Shown piece by piece: positions 36,712-49,330 of a DNA stretch of 64,000 nt. Position 1 is the stretch's first letter. The number at the start of each line of letters is the position of its first letter. The DNA is from Pachydiplax longipennis (taxonomy: Eukaryota > Arthropoda > Insecta > Odonata > Libellulidae). Both the position numbers and the translations under genes were made by a program. The notes under the pieces are model-generated. The model worked only from the letters and a program-made list of their open reading frames with translations, searched no databases and had not been told where the DNA came from. The DNA is taken from NCBI GenBank assembly GCA_036926295.1, contig JAVFKF010000001.1:36306001-36370000 (forward strand), read 5' to 3'.

Positions 36712-37062
36712 CAGGGATGGCCGACAGGTCGATAGCAATCGACCTACCGATAGTTAGGGGAAATTCGGTCGATCGCGACTAGTATTAGAAAAGATTCTTA
36801 TCCAACGAATAATTTTTAATGCTTCATAATGAGTATCATTTTTTAATAAATACATAATAATAAGTATTTAACTTTGTGATACATTAAAGTTCAATTAAAT
36901 TGACTGTAAAGTTCCAAAGCCTTGATACATACAATATGAGTCTCGCAGATGCAAAAGAGGACTTTTATAATTATTATGATTAATAATAATAATTTTAGTC
37001 CAACACATGCCATTTATTTTAGGCGATCGCGGTCGAAAGATCGAGATCCAAGTAGATCTCAG
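36712..37062. mobile_element. Possible hAT-like remnant (CAGGGATGGCC end)
   Basis: CAGGGATGGCCGACAGG at 36712 resembles another common hAT end, CAGGGRTGGCCAAC. It is followed by runs of GGTCGAT and ATCGACC (36728-36745) and GGTCGATCGCG (36767-36777). A related GCGATCGCGGTCGA block recurs at 37023-37036. The repeated GATCG words suggest one element of about 350 bp, but no matching inverted right end was found. Confidence 0.35.
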
Positions 37063-39832
37063 CAGAAAATACGAGTAAGTTAACCTCCTTGGATCAATCA
37101 ACAGTATATTCGTCAGAAAAACATGAGATCTTTCGAAACACATACATTCTAAAAATTTCCTTATTAGAATCATTCATCATCTTCAAATTAAGTACTATTT
37201 TTTAAGAAATTTGTACCTATCGAAATATTGCAGCAGAAAAGGAAAGAAAACACGTTTTGAGAAAATATTCGCACTGAAAATTAATTTAAATACCGATTCG
37301 TAAATATCAGAATACGTAACTAAAACTATCAGCAGTAAAATTTAGAAACCAAAAAAGTAACGGATTTTCTTACGCAAATCTTTTGAATAGAAGCGTAGTT
37401 AATATTCGATTCAGTAAACTTCACTGGCGAAAACTTGCTTAGGTACCATAATATTTAAAACGGCGAAGAGAAATATTGAACGAATAAAAAAACATATTTT
37501 CGATTTTACTGCACTGAAGATCTAGACAAAGGATTGAGGGAGTGTGGGGAAAGGATTGGTGGAGTGGGATGAGTACTCCTATTCTTAGAAGCGAGGGAAG
37601 AATTCATTATCTCCAAAGAGGAACTATTCGGGCGAGAACAAACGTGATTAGCTCCGAGAAAAAAAGAAAGGCTTAAAACGGAGGAATCGGGAGGAAGATT
37701 TTTGTAGGAATGGATGCATCTGAAGTCTCAGCTAACACTTGAGAAGAAAATGGAGGAAATTGCAAAGGGAGAAAAACGAAGTGAGAGAGGCTATTTGAGG
37801 GAACATTTTGCAGGTGATGCCGCTTGTACGGAGCATGAAGTTATGCTGATGAAGTTTCGTAATAGTTTGTGAGGGTCAGACTAATGCTAATAGCCTTTAA
37901 ACCCGCAAATGTGTACCTAAGAGGAACTTGCACACGTTTGGAGCACATTGGATTCTACAGGGAATTCTGGGAATAATTTCTTAGTTAAAAGCATGGATAA
38001 ATCGGAAAAAAATTCAATTTAATTCTCGCTGTCCTTACAGTTACTCTGGTACTAAAGTTTTTCCCTAGTAGTATTAAAGAAGAAACTGCATTACAGGGGA
38101 GAGGAATCTGAAGTTTTCTCAAGTGATGTACTATTTTATTATTTTATCAGCAAATTCCCAAAATATCAATAAATACATATGACATTTTTTTGAAATAATT
38201 TTGTACTAATTTTCCTATTACCAAAATGACTCAGTTCTCTTTCAAGCCGACCGGTCTTTAATTTCACACCCAAAAATTAAAAATGTTGAGAAAATACCTT
38301 TCTAAGGTCATCAAGATAAAGTGATAATAATTGTTAGAAATAATAATTGTAACTAACAATAATTGCAATAACTTTACAATTTTTTCACATCCTTGTTATG
38401 GAGTTTCACAATGTAACAGCTGCAACCATCGACCTTAGAATAATAATTGTATTGGTGTATTTATTTAAATTGTAGAAATCTCGCCTAAAATACTCATTTT
38501 AATAATGTTGAATGTTGTTTCCAGAGATGTTTCTTTAAAATACGAATTTCCAGCCATACCGTCAAAATCTGGCGGCTGCATCTGATGATGTACGATGAAC
38601 TGAATTTTTATGGCATCTTCCCGCAAACTTCCTAAAGCAAAAAGAATCGGACAGTTCCGGTTTCCCAAAATACTTTTCTACCTGTCAATAAAGATACACG
38701 TCTTACGGCTGACAGGGAGATGTTTTAGATGGAAAACTCCCAAGGGCACGCACTGGAATTCCGTTCCATTCCGTTATCATCGACGATTTGATATCATACG
38801 GATTTGGTTTACACTCCTTTCTCCCCGAAAATCGATTAAGTATGAAAAAAATTGTGTTTCTTGACGCTAAAAATACCGAAGGTTATAATTAGAGAGAAAT
38901 GCTATGTCGCAAAAGCTGTTCTCGAATTGGTCCTAAAATAATTGCAAGGAAAGACTACTAAAATTACTCATGGCAGTCAATTTTATCCCAGTTTAATTGA
39001 CAATGATTAACACATACATTTTTAGCAAAACTCAACCCAAATTTCACGTATGATATGAATTCAATTACACTGTGAAATATGGCTTCACGAATGGTCTTTG
39101 AAAACCATTTAACTTCAATTGATACGCTATGAAAGTTTTGAATGGCACCGAAATTGCAAGCGTCGTATGAATTGGTGATATTAGAATGAAATGCAAGAAA
39201 ATTTATCATTTTTTGCATATTATTTTTTAAGGATGAAAAGTATATAAATGAATAAAAATGCGACGAAAAAATTTTCATATATATAATCAATAAAGTGTCT
39301 TCTTTTGTACAAATGATGTTATGAAAATCATTTATCAATGATATTCTGAGAAACCATAATAGCATCTTAAAATGCTTTATTTATCTCATTTTCACATAAG
39401 AATATGTACGATTGTATGTATTGTTGTAATACTAGTATGTATTTTTTGTTTATTATATAATATTTTTCGTTTTTATGTTTTTATATAATGCAAAAATAAA
39501 ATGTTGTGTAGGAATTTACACCATGAATCGGTAATGAAATATGAATTTGCATTACATGGTAGGACGTGGCATCTAGTGGCAATCATACGATAGTGGCTAC
39601 CCTTTTTTAGGAAAACGTTTACAGCAGATAATTAGAGAATACTTGTATTAGTAGCTCCTAAATAAATGTCAATTCTATTGGAAGGAATAATATTAATAAC
39701 TATTAACAACGAAAAACATTAGGATGTACGGATCTTTAATAGTAAATAGACTTTTTCGATAGCTATGTCGGAAAATAAAAAGATAATTATTGATTATTTT
39801 CTCATGAATATATCCTTAATTTTATATTTAAA
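37063..39832. other. No supported gene
   Basis: A GA-rich part at 37530-37830; otherwise AT-rich. AATAATTGT recurs at short intervals near 38326-38372. The minus frame at 39365-38964 (133 codons) is AT-rich, low in conserved character and unrecognised. Confidence 0.5.
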
Positions 39833-40082
39833 TAGTTAGCTCACAAAATATAAGGTGATTGGATACTTAAAATCAGTTATTACGTATTAACATCTATTTA
39901 GTTACTATTGCTTCGATGAGAGAATATCGTATAAAACTTAATAGTACGTGGAAGTAGTAGATATCAGTATGTATGTAAAACTTAACTATTAGGTAGTTTT
40001 TAAAGGTGCAATAAATGGTATGCATACAGAAAAGCGTTTACTGTTAAAGGATATAAGTACTTTTGTATGAACATATCCAGCG
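39833..40082 (+). repeat. Dispersed repeat of unknown class (copy 1 of pair)
   Basis: It shares a collinear segment of about 240 bp with 46992-47232. Matching blocks include TAGTTAGCT at the left edge, ATCAGTTATTACGTATTA (39873-39890), GTACGTGGAAGTAGTAG, AGGTAGTTTTTAAAGGTGC followed directly by AATAAATGGTATGC, then AGAAAAGCGTTTACTGTTAA, and CATATCCAG at the right edge. The right half is nearly identical between copies. No box A/B, inverted ends or coding motif was seen. Confidence 0.75.
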
Positions 40083-40821
40083 ATTTATGTTTTACAGCTC
40101 CTTATTTCCACATTCGCGCATTAATATCTCTTCTGAGACACCACCAACCGCTAATTAGCAAGGACAATGAGCCCCTCATAAGCCTGCAGTAACCCCTTCA
40201 CCACCTAAGACAGCGAAACATATTGCGTGCATACATTCATCGAGAAACGATCGCCTCAAATTGCTAATATCCAAGTATAAGATGGAGCAGAATTAATCTT
40301 CCTTCATCGGCTCCAATATTGATGCAGCAATATTCAGGGAGACGCTCGTTAGTATGTCCCGCGTTCTCAATTTATTAAGCCTTCAAAACCGGAGCTATAA
40401 AGTGGATGCGGGATTCATTAACATTTCTTGCTGCGCGACAAATTCCTCTCCCGCTAAGCATCGAGACGATTTCCTCCACTTTCGAGTAAACGGCGATATA
40501 AATAAAAGGTTTTGCGCATCCGAGACGCGGATAAAAACCACTCCTGAGGATTGCTTCCTTATTCGCCGGAGCACGAAGGCCTGTATCGTACATTTTTCAC
40601 GCGCCCGACCTCTTTATTAACCTTAAACTGTTTGATTTTATCTCCCGTCTCCTAGCATCGCCACCCCGCATTGCTGCCAACTGCTGCAGAATTGATTCCG
40701 GGAGTTATGCATTCCGGGAATGGGAAAATACAGCAAAATCCGGTATAGACGCCTTTCAGGGCACCGAAGAACACAATTTTATAGGTGGGATAGTGTGAAA
40801 CAGGAATATTAATCTTTTTTG
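40083..40821. other. No supported gene; GC-richer at 40100-40740
   Basis: A GC-richer patch with frames open on both strands (40354-40620 plus, 40593-40375 minus), as expected from composition. The tract has no recognised domain. Confidence 0.5.
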
Positions 40822-40890
40822 TTTCTGCTACTATTAGAAAAAGGAGAGGGATTTTCAAATCTCCTCTCCTTTCTCTAATAATAGCAGAAA
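40822..40890. other. 69-nt near-perfect hairpin (candidate small-RNA precursor)
   Basis: The left arm TTTCTGCTACTATTAGAAAA with GGAGAGGGA (40822-40851) pairs with the right arm TCTCCTCTCCTTTCTCTAAT with AATAGCAGAAA (40860-40890). About 28 of 31 positions match, with one bulge and two mismatches around an 8-nt loop. This length and loop size suit a pre-miRNA or hairpin siRNA precursor on either strand. An inverted micro-duplication without any function would look the same. Flanking arms do not pair further. Confidence 0.7.
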
Positions 40891-43800
40891 ATTTCTTTTT
40901 AATAAAAGCTTTTTCTAATAGAAGAGAGCCTTTCCCTTAGCCAATTTAACTCAGTTTTGATATTTCTTCAATCTACAAAGAAGCGATTTTTACTAGATAG
41001 CCAATTAGAGAAGAATAATCTAAACGATTCTCGGTTTAACGACTGAGAAAGAGGATAGGTTATGGCGGGTTGAAATACATCTAAGGAAAAATCCGCTTCT
41101 TAAGCGGGTATAAGAGTGTCTTGAGTAGTATAGGTAACATGTGTTTATTTTGAAAGGGACAGAAGCGAAAAATAAAACAAATATTAAGTAGAAGCATTTT
41201 ATATGAGTTTTACGGAATTGGGATACACCGCGAGATTAAATGAATCCGATAAAAATTAATATTCTCAACCTTCAATTTGTGGAATTCTGCAGAACTCAAC
41301 TTGAAATAAAAAAGGCTAAATAAGTTCCACAGAATATTTTTTTCAAGTTACAAGTTCTATCTACAGGTTGACACCTATAATGACATTATTTAGGTTAGTT
41401 CTAATTGAGCGTTACAAAAATTTTATTCATATGGATATTCTTCTAGAGTAAACAGTATAAAGAGAAAGTTACCGTAAAATGCGATTTTTGGTGAAATTGT
41501 TTCATATCACGGCATAATCACCGTGTGGACATGCATTTTTAAAATCACTGTTTACACGTTGGACGTTTTAAATATGAGTCTCATTTGGAATTTTTGTCAG
41601 AACTATTATTCTTGACTCGTATATAAACAGAGCCTTGCACCAGCAATTAATCCAATTAATTGAAACAATAAACTCCCACTCTTCACACCAGCTCTACCCC
41701 ATGACCTGTCAATCAATGTCCCTAGCTTTGCTTCGCACAATAACATATCAAATAAACATTTCACCTTTCTTTTCCCGAATAACCTGTTCATTCATAGCAC
41801 AGCAAATTAAACAAAATAACCTATATCCGAAATTTGCCTTTCTTCATAGAAGTATTGTAGAATGTAATAACTACGCACATGCAAAATATATAACATTACA
41901 TGTGCATACACAATAAAATCTATAAAATGTAGTATAAAACGATACGATACGGGATAATCACAAAACAGCAGCCAGATTCTGGGGACAAAAGATGAAATGG
42001 GTAACAGTAATTCCCATGCTTTTGTTGGGCACAGAAATCCATAATTTTCATGTAATCTTCCTCCAATTTCTCCTTATATTTATTTAACCGTTCCTCGCGA
42101 ATTGCAATCCTCATTCCCGAATCCATTTAACTTTAAAATCCATCAATCCGGGGGAACCTCATTGAAAAGCGACACCTCCACATACATCCTTAAGAAGTCC
42201 TCATTCCTTTCGAAACTCATATCACTCGACTGAGGCACCTTCCACCTCATTTCCTCTCGCCAATATTGATATCGAATTATCCTCAAACTTTTGCTTCCTC
42301 ATAGACTTCCGTGATGCAAAGGAAAAGTATTGGTTTCCAATCACCAAATGTAAACCACAGCATTTCGTCGATCTATTTCGTTGACGCAACGCTGAAATTT
42401 TTGCGAGCTACCTGAATAAAAAGTTTACGAGAAAATACTACTGAAATGGATAGGTTTTAAGATTACCAAGGAAAATATCCCTAATCCAACCTATTTCTCG
42501 TTGTAGAAAATCCTACTTATACTTATTGGATATTTGTTCCATCGATGTATGCGTTTGACGCAAGGAATATTGGAATATAGAGCAAACTAGCTTTCATAGA
42601 GTCACAGAAAGAAAGCTACTTGAACAAATTGAACTTAAGAAAAAATGAGCAAAGTGTATATTTTACTAGATGGCTGCATAGAAAGAAGAAATCGACCTCA
42701 GTTTCGAGAAAAAGTCATGTTATCAACGCAATGAAAGCATTATTGAAAATTGAGCTCTTAGTCTGTATATTGTTATTTACCTTTCAAATGGCTGTTTTAA
42801 TTTATCGTCTTTCATTAAAATGAAATTCACCCATGCTGAAGCGAGGTTTGTTCGAAATTTATTACATGCACGATAAGGTTGTTAGATAAAGACGGTAACA
42901 TAAACTCATATACTTATACATTATTATAACGAGAGTTTTTAACTAAAAAAACTCAATGACCCATTTAGTTTTTGCAGTAATTATCTCATCGGGTATAAGT
43001 GAAAATCTAGACAGAAAAGTCATGCAAAAATGAAGTTAAAATCGTGACTTACTCGCAGTTTAAATTCCCTTTTTCATATCATTATGAAAACAATGAAAGC
43101 ACTCCGAGTTTATCTTCTGTAACCTAGTTTGGACTGATATTTCCCATTCCCTGCAATTTGTACGGCGGATATGATTAAAACAAACATTGAACCATTGGGA
43201 ACGAGAATAATCCTGTAGCAAGTTAGCTTCCACAATCAAATGTAAACTAACGTTAATATTAAAAGAACGGAGGTTAAATTAAAAACGCAATATAAAAATT
43301 TAAATTCTGTAATAAAATTTCCAAAGGGTATAAGCATGCAGAAAAACGCACATTTTCAAAACGAATTACAGAAATATCCTCGCGCAGAATTTTTTAAAAC
43401 GCATCATCTCTATTTCAATTTCAAATGAATTTCAGTTACCAAGAAGATATTTTAAAAAGCGTCATAAACGGATGTCCTTTATTCATATCGGGCGATAAAC
43501 AGATTAAATGCAGCCGTGTGAAAAGTAATTCCTATAAATATATTTGTGGAATGCGAGCGAATGATTGTTTTCGGGGAAGATTTAGATCAAACGTTGAGCG
43601 GAACGCCAGATACATTACCCGTTAAAAAAAGAAACGAACGAAATTTGAAAATTTAAATCGAATCTGCATTCAATTCATGGAATTAAAAAAAAATGAACGG
43701 GAATCGAAACAACTTCACCAAAAGGCGACGGAAAATTGAAAATGAGAAATATTTCAGATAAACGATGAATGGGATATTGGAACATTCTATAGAGACATCT

Positions 43801-46339
43801 GAATAGAAATTTAGTGGAATCAGACAATAAGGAAGGACGTAGCAGAGGAGATGATTGGCTATTATTTTTTATACTGAATATTTTTTACGCTTCTATTCTA
43901 TTTATGATATGCACCATTTTACCGTTTTTTAAAAATGGAAATAATTATAATTCCGGGAATCAAGAAACTCAGTAATATTGCATGCTGTAGCTAATGGAAT
44001 AAAATAAATACAGATAATACAATATTAAATGAAAATACTCAAATGAAAGTACTCGACGTATCGTTATTGCTTCAATACATTATTATTAAAAGTATTCAAT
44101 TAAAATGTGATAATCTTTGTTTCGAAATATTTCGCAAAAGCACTTAACTTTTTAATTCTACAAAATTCAAATTTTCATTACAGCACTTATCACACATTTG
44201 CTTAAAATTATATTTTATAAAACCGTACCTAATTTGAAAATCCAGTAGCTAGCTAACTTTAACTTTGTAATATAACTATTTTAAGGGGTATGTCTTCCAT
44301 GAGTAAAATTCCATACAAAATTCAGTGCATTAAAAATTATTCCCCAGTACCTAAAATCGTATTAAACTTAATAATAAAGCATTGTATTAAGTTTTGTTTG
44401 TCTAAGGTGGTTTGTACAATATATTTTTTTCCTATCATGTGCTATGAGGCTCGAACAACTATTAGAAAAGCAAGTTGGATCAATTGACATTTTTGCTATC
44501 CATAATCAAGAAGCACTTTGACTGTCGACTCGGAAGGATTTTGTCGGCTCGAAGGGAAATATAAGTGGTAATTATCAGAAAGAACTTGTTGAAGGCGAAT
44601 TCATGTTTTTTAAAGATTGGGAATAAAGGAGGAACTAATGAATATTGGCAGAAAGAATACGACAAAAGAGACGCGCAGAGAAACTCGGGTTCTCTCTTGA
44701 GAATAAAGAATGCTGAATGAGGAAAAAGAGATGAGAAGGAAGGGATTTTTGATGGAATTGGAGTAAGTTGTCTGAGGAAGGGAATGAGAAGTCGTAAATT
44801 TAAAGGAGGAGAGATCAAGGCGCCAGCCGTGGGGAAGGACGATGATTTACGACCAGCTGAGATAACTTTAATTTGAAAAATTTTATTTCATTAACGTAAT
44901 TAAAAATAATAAACAAGGCAATATCGTTATTCTCGAATGGAAATTATTTCCCCCGATTAAATTGTTTTGGCTCTTCAATCTTGGTTTTGGTAACATTAAC
45001 TTGGGATATCGGGGATAGAGGGTGACCTAATTCAATAATAATCGAGTTTATTGAAAAATTCCATTTTAATTCTGTATTAAAAATTATCCGGAGAGAAATG
45101 AGGAACGTATAATCCAGAATTAATATACTTCAATAATTATATTACAGTATCAGACCTTATTCGAAATTAAATTATGCTAATATAAGTAATTCTATTACAG
45201 TATTATACTTGAATACATCTAAAGGAGTCCGAAAGTTTATTCCTTTAAAGCTATGCAATTCAATGACATAAAATTCTGATGTGCACTTCAGAATAATTTT
45301 TAGACAGATTCCAAAGTTGTTGAAGATCAATATCATGATCCAGACAATTTTTCTGCGTTATAGAAACAATTAATTACACTACGTAGTACGCAGATTTTTC
45401 CTTAGATTAAAGCTGCTAAACTCGAATATTTATAACAGATCTATATTGGAAGATTTGAGATAAAAACGAGAAAAACGCAAATTTAACTCATTTCTGTGGA
45501 CATGTTACAATTTCATGCATAATCTCGTACAGCAAATATATTCATTTAAGTGCGTATTGTAATGTGAATGTATTACATTCCTGAATGGCAATAAATGAAT
45601 GAAAATAAAAACTTAATGAAATACTTATGAAAAACTTGCCTTACATAAATGTGGTTCAATAATTTTTTGGGCATAGATTAGCAAAAAACAGCTCGTATAG
45701 TGTAGTAAAAGTGTAGAAATATAGTCTCTTCACCCATCTCAGCTTATTCTGGAAGGTGTAAGACGGTCTTTGAAAGAGAACATTAATGACCTTTACAATT
45801 TTGCCATGCATCGCCGCAATATGTGCAGATAAAGATTTCGATCGCTCTAGGATTCCGTAGAGCGAAATGGTTGCAGTGGAAAGGAGAGGTCAAAGGAGAG
45901 GTCTCAAATGACCTCTGGAGGGAGACAGAGGAAGCGGAGGACTCTTATAGAAGAATTCCGCAGTTGAGAATGACATTCCTTCTTTTCGCCGGCCAAAGAG
46001 CAGAGCTGCGACACACTCGAACCATATACGAGGGCCTTTCACAGGTCCTGGAATTCCCGTTGGGAGATGTTCCCCTTGCAGATCCGTCATAACGCCATCC
46101 GAAATAAGGACAAGGGCTGATCTCTTTAAAAAAAGGGGGGAAGAAACATTTAGCGAAATACCACCGCAATGAAAAGTCTACATCAGGGCTCCTTGGGTTC
46201 GCCCTGCGGTACGCAATGGATTTAGGAGGTTATACTTATTTACAGATGTTGGAAATTATTTCAAGATTGAGAATGAAAAGAATAAAAATGTGTTTTGAAA
46301 ATATTCACCAGTACAAGTTTTAGCACCATCAAAATTTTG
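40891..46339. other. No supported gene over about 5.4 kb
   Basis: Mostly AT-rich, with a GC-richer patch at about 45820-46110 containing an 89-codon plus frame and minus frames over the same bases. GAGAGGTC is directly repeated at 45884 and 45896, and AGAGGTCA (45885-45892) forms a short inverted match with TGACCTCT (45909-45916). No repeats of the families listed elsewhere were recognised. Confidence 0.5.
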
Positions 46340-46425
46340 TTGTATATGTAGATTTACATGAATTTATAAATATGTAGATGTTGATAGTAGACGTAGATAG
46401 TGTTTAAAATAGATGTAGAAATTTT
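46340..46425. repeat. Degenerate GTAGAT-type repeat
   Basis: TATGTAGAT, ATGTAGATGTTGATAG, ACGTAGATAG and TAGATGTAG follow one another over 85 bp. They resemble the six-base tail of the family-1 LINE copies. No recognisable LINE 3' region precedes them, so this may be an eroded tail or independent simple sequence. Confidence 0.45.
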
Positions 46426-46991
46426 ACTCTGAAAATACTATCATTAAACATCTACAACCAAATTCAGTAAACTACGCAAACCCGGAATTCCTGTCCTTAC
46501 CTTTAGAAGTTCGTTTGCGTCAATCACGTTATCTTTCACTTCAACCAAACATCTGAATCGGTCTCAAAGATAAATATTTTGTCTAATGCCTCAGATGTTT
46601 TAACTCATGAGAATTCTTGAAACTGTCACTCGAATAAACCAACGTACTACAATTGCCTAAATCCTACACCAGGAATAAAAGTGGGTAAAATTATAACTGG
46701 TAAACCGCCTTCTATGAAATTTAATATCTTTAAAGCTCATGACTGACTATGTCTGTTATTTTATTTATTTTCTGTTATAGATTTCAATTTAATTCGCAAT
46801 ATTTTCCTGTTCCTTTTAAGATAAAAAATAAAATAATTAAATGGTTATACAAACTTGTAAAAGAAAATGCATTATGCCGAAGGCTTGAGAACGCTTAAGT
46901 TCTTCCTAACTTAAATAATATGAATGCATCTGTTGTTGCCTCTTGCATACGTTGTAATCGACCAAATTTAAAGTTGATATAAGTTCCTTTA

Positions 46992-47232
46992 TAGTTAGCT
47001 TATAAAAGATGAGATGATGGATACTGGGATCAGTTATTACGTATTACTATCTATTAAATTAATATTATTTCAACGATACAATATTGTGTAAAACTTACGT
47101 GGTACGTGGAAGTAGTAGCTATCAGTATTATATAAGCTTAACTATAAGGTAGTTTTTAAAGGTGCAATAAATGGTATGCTTACAGAAAAGCGTTTACTGT
47201 TAAAGGAAATACGTTTGTATGAGCATATCCAG
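46992..47232 (+). repeat. Dispersed repeat of unknown class (copy 2 of pair)
   Basis: The partner of 39833-40082, same orientation, 7.16 kb away. The right-hand 110 bp is almost identical (AGGTAGTTTTTAAAGGTGC, AGAAAAGCGTTTACTGTTAA); the left half has several small indels. The differing conservation of the halves could mean a composite element. Confidence 0.75.
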
Positions 47233-48635
47233 CCCGCTGGATTCTGCCAATCTGCAACTTACGTTTATAAGAATAACGAATGAATCGACGTATGCGGTCA
47301 TTCATACTAGATCCCCTTTGAAGTGTATCGTGCTGACCAGCGGCTATCAGTTGACTGTATTTCCCCAACTGCTTTCAAATGAGAACAGGTGGACTTCCCT
47401 CCTTTGTCACCACCCCAACCATACATTTCCGATTCGTTGCAATATTTTAATCTCCCCCGCTAATCTTCCGCCTCCGCACGCAAACAAACATGCATTCGAA
47501 TCAAGATGAAAGGTCGTGAAATCTCGTCCATCTGATCTTCTCTCCAATTTCTCCACTCGCCGAACACGAAAAGGGTGAAAGGGACTGCAGTCTGCGTATT
47601 GAATCCAATCCCCAACAACTCTTGCAGAAGTTTCTCTGGAGTTTTCATCCCTCCCTTTCCCCCTATCTGCCTCTCAGCGGGCATTTTCAGCAGCATAGGT
47701 TCCCGTCATACCTAGCCTTGAAGTAGGAAGAATAGCTTCCTCGACGAGAAACGGTTATATATAGTCGAAATTTAACATTGAAGAATCCATGAGTGGTGAT
47801 ACTCTATGATAAAGGCTTATTACGTTCCGCTCATAATAAAACGCAAAATGAAAAATGATATTAAAATACGCACCTTACCACAGAATTTTAATTAGACGAT
47901 CTAGGTTTAAACACGTCAACATCACCTAGGTCTTCCTATTAAATTCCTGTGGTAACATGGTTTATTCCTCTTTCATCACGAAGAACTACCACAAAGTCGA
48001 GGGCGAAACGGTGGATTTTGTTTTGCGAAAACGGAAAATATTCTGTGAAACAGGCTTGAATCTTACCACGTAAACATAAAGTCTATAAATTTTATTTCAC
48101 AAATCTATTTTCATTCCCTCTAGGTTTTAACACTCCAAATAACTTTGTCAAAACATCTCTCTCAGTACTTAATTTATCGATTCGCTTCTATAATAAATGT
48201 TAAATTAAAAATGACCGAGATATTCCTCAAAATTAATTAAGGTTTGGATCTCTTTCCATCGAACAACTCATACAGAAATACCATTCATTTATAATAAATC
48301 CTATACGAGGTATAAGGTAAAAATAAATTGCTAATTCAATGCTTGCTTCTTCACTTAGATTTCAACAGCATATCTATCGATTAAAGTTACACAACACTGC
48401 ATTAATTGTAATAACTTTTGTACTGATTTTATTTATTACTTCATTGTTTTCGGTACTTTCTTATTTGGTGTATGAGTACATCCTTTCCGGCAACTTAAAC
48501 AACGGAATATCTCATATTGTTACCTTCGGTCCTGCAACCATCCATCTCTTGACAAATGGAACGTATTTAATTAGTTTTTTTTAAGGACAGAGAAACATGT
48601 ATGTTTCATTCGCTTTTGTCTCTGTCTCCTTCGTT
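47233..48635. other. No supported gene; GC-richer at 47230-47710
   Basis: The GC-richer part carries frames open on both strands (47219-47509 plus, 47696-47460 minus) with no domain. The rest is AT-rich. Confidence 0.5.
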
Positions 48636-48915
48636 GCCATGATGATATGAATGCTATTGAGGTATGAGTGATACTGAATAGCGGGATCGATTGAGATGTA
48701 TCCGTTTGGAATACTAAGAATAGGTTTACTCATAGTCATTCTGCTTCACTTACTTAGGAATTTAGGTAATTACTTGCAGATTAGTTTCGCTTATAGTTCT
48801 CTGGTTCGACCAGAAAAGCAAGTACAACCTACCTCACTCCTCATCTTGCCTAGTAATCCTCTTTACCCACTTCTAGCTCTTGGTAGAGGAGATGAAGTTC
48901 CACCTTCGTTACCTT
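48636..48915 (+). repeat. Dispersed repeat of unknown class (copy C)
   Basis: GATATGAATGCTATTGAGGT (48643-48662) and GAGTGATACTGAATA match copies at 3150 and 345. The block ACCTCACTCCTCAT at 48831-48844 matches 3310-3323. An open frame of 73 codons (48696-48917) lies within it but is not conserved in the copy at 3150, so it is probably fortuitous. Confidence 0.45.
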
Positions 48916-49184
48916 AAATATTTCCACAACTTCCCCATTGGTTTCAATTAATCATGGCATTTATCCGTACTCGAGTATAGACTTCACATTGATTACTAGG
49001 CACTCGATGTCTTGCGCGTGCCAGTATACGTAGCTACACACATCTATGCGTATATACATAAGAAGCTGTATCAACTTCTCTAATAAAATAAGCAAGCTAG
49101 AAGCATCGTCAAAGTCCTTCCATACATTATCACTTATTCCTACTACTTTAATTCGGCCGATCAGATAATGAAAATAAAATAAGA

Positions 49185-49330
49185 GAAATGGACGCTAGAA
49201 CAAGTCATTTTAAGGACTCAATCTTTCCGCGAACAACACGCGATAATAACAAGCTAAAAAAGTAGCTCAATCGTGGGTGTTTACTACCCCTGCCACTCGC
49301 CCAAAGGCGGCTTGCAGGTTATTTATTTAC
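49185..49330 (+). mobile_element. LINE 3'-end remnant, family 1, with RT C-terminus
   Basis: The frame 49185-49265 reads EMDARTSHFKDSIFPRTTRD, then NNKLKK and a stop. It matches the ART-x-x-(Y/F)-x-x-SFFPRTIRDWN motif at the C-terminus of many Jockey/CR1-like reverse transcriptases. After the stop comes the 3' untranslated block TACCCCTGCCACTCGCC, then AAAGGCGGCTTGCAGG (49284-49318), with the CGCC...GGCG hairpin. The sequence then becomes AT-rich without a clear six-base tail. No coding sequence of the element is recognisable upstream, so it is 5'-truncated. Confidence 0.75.
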
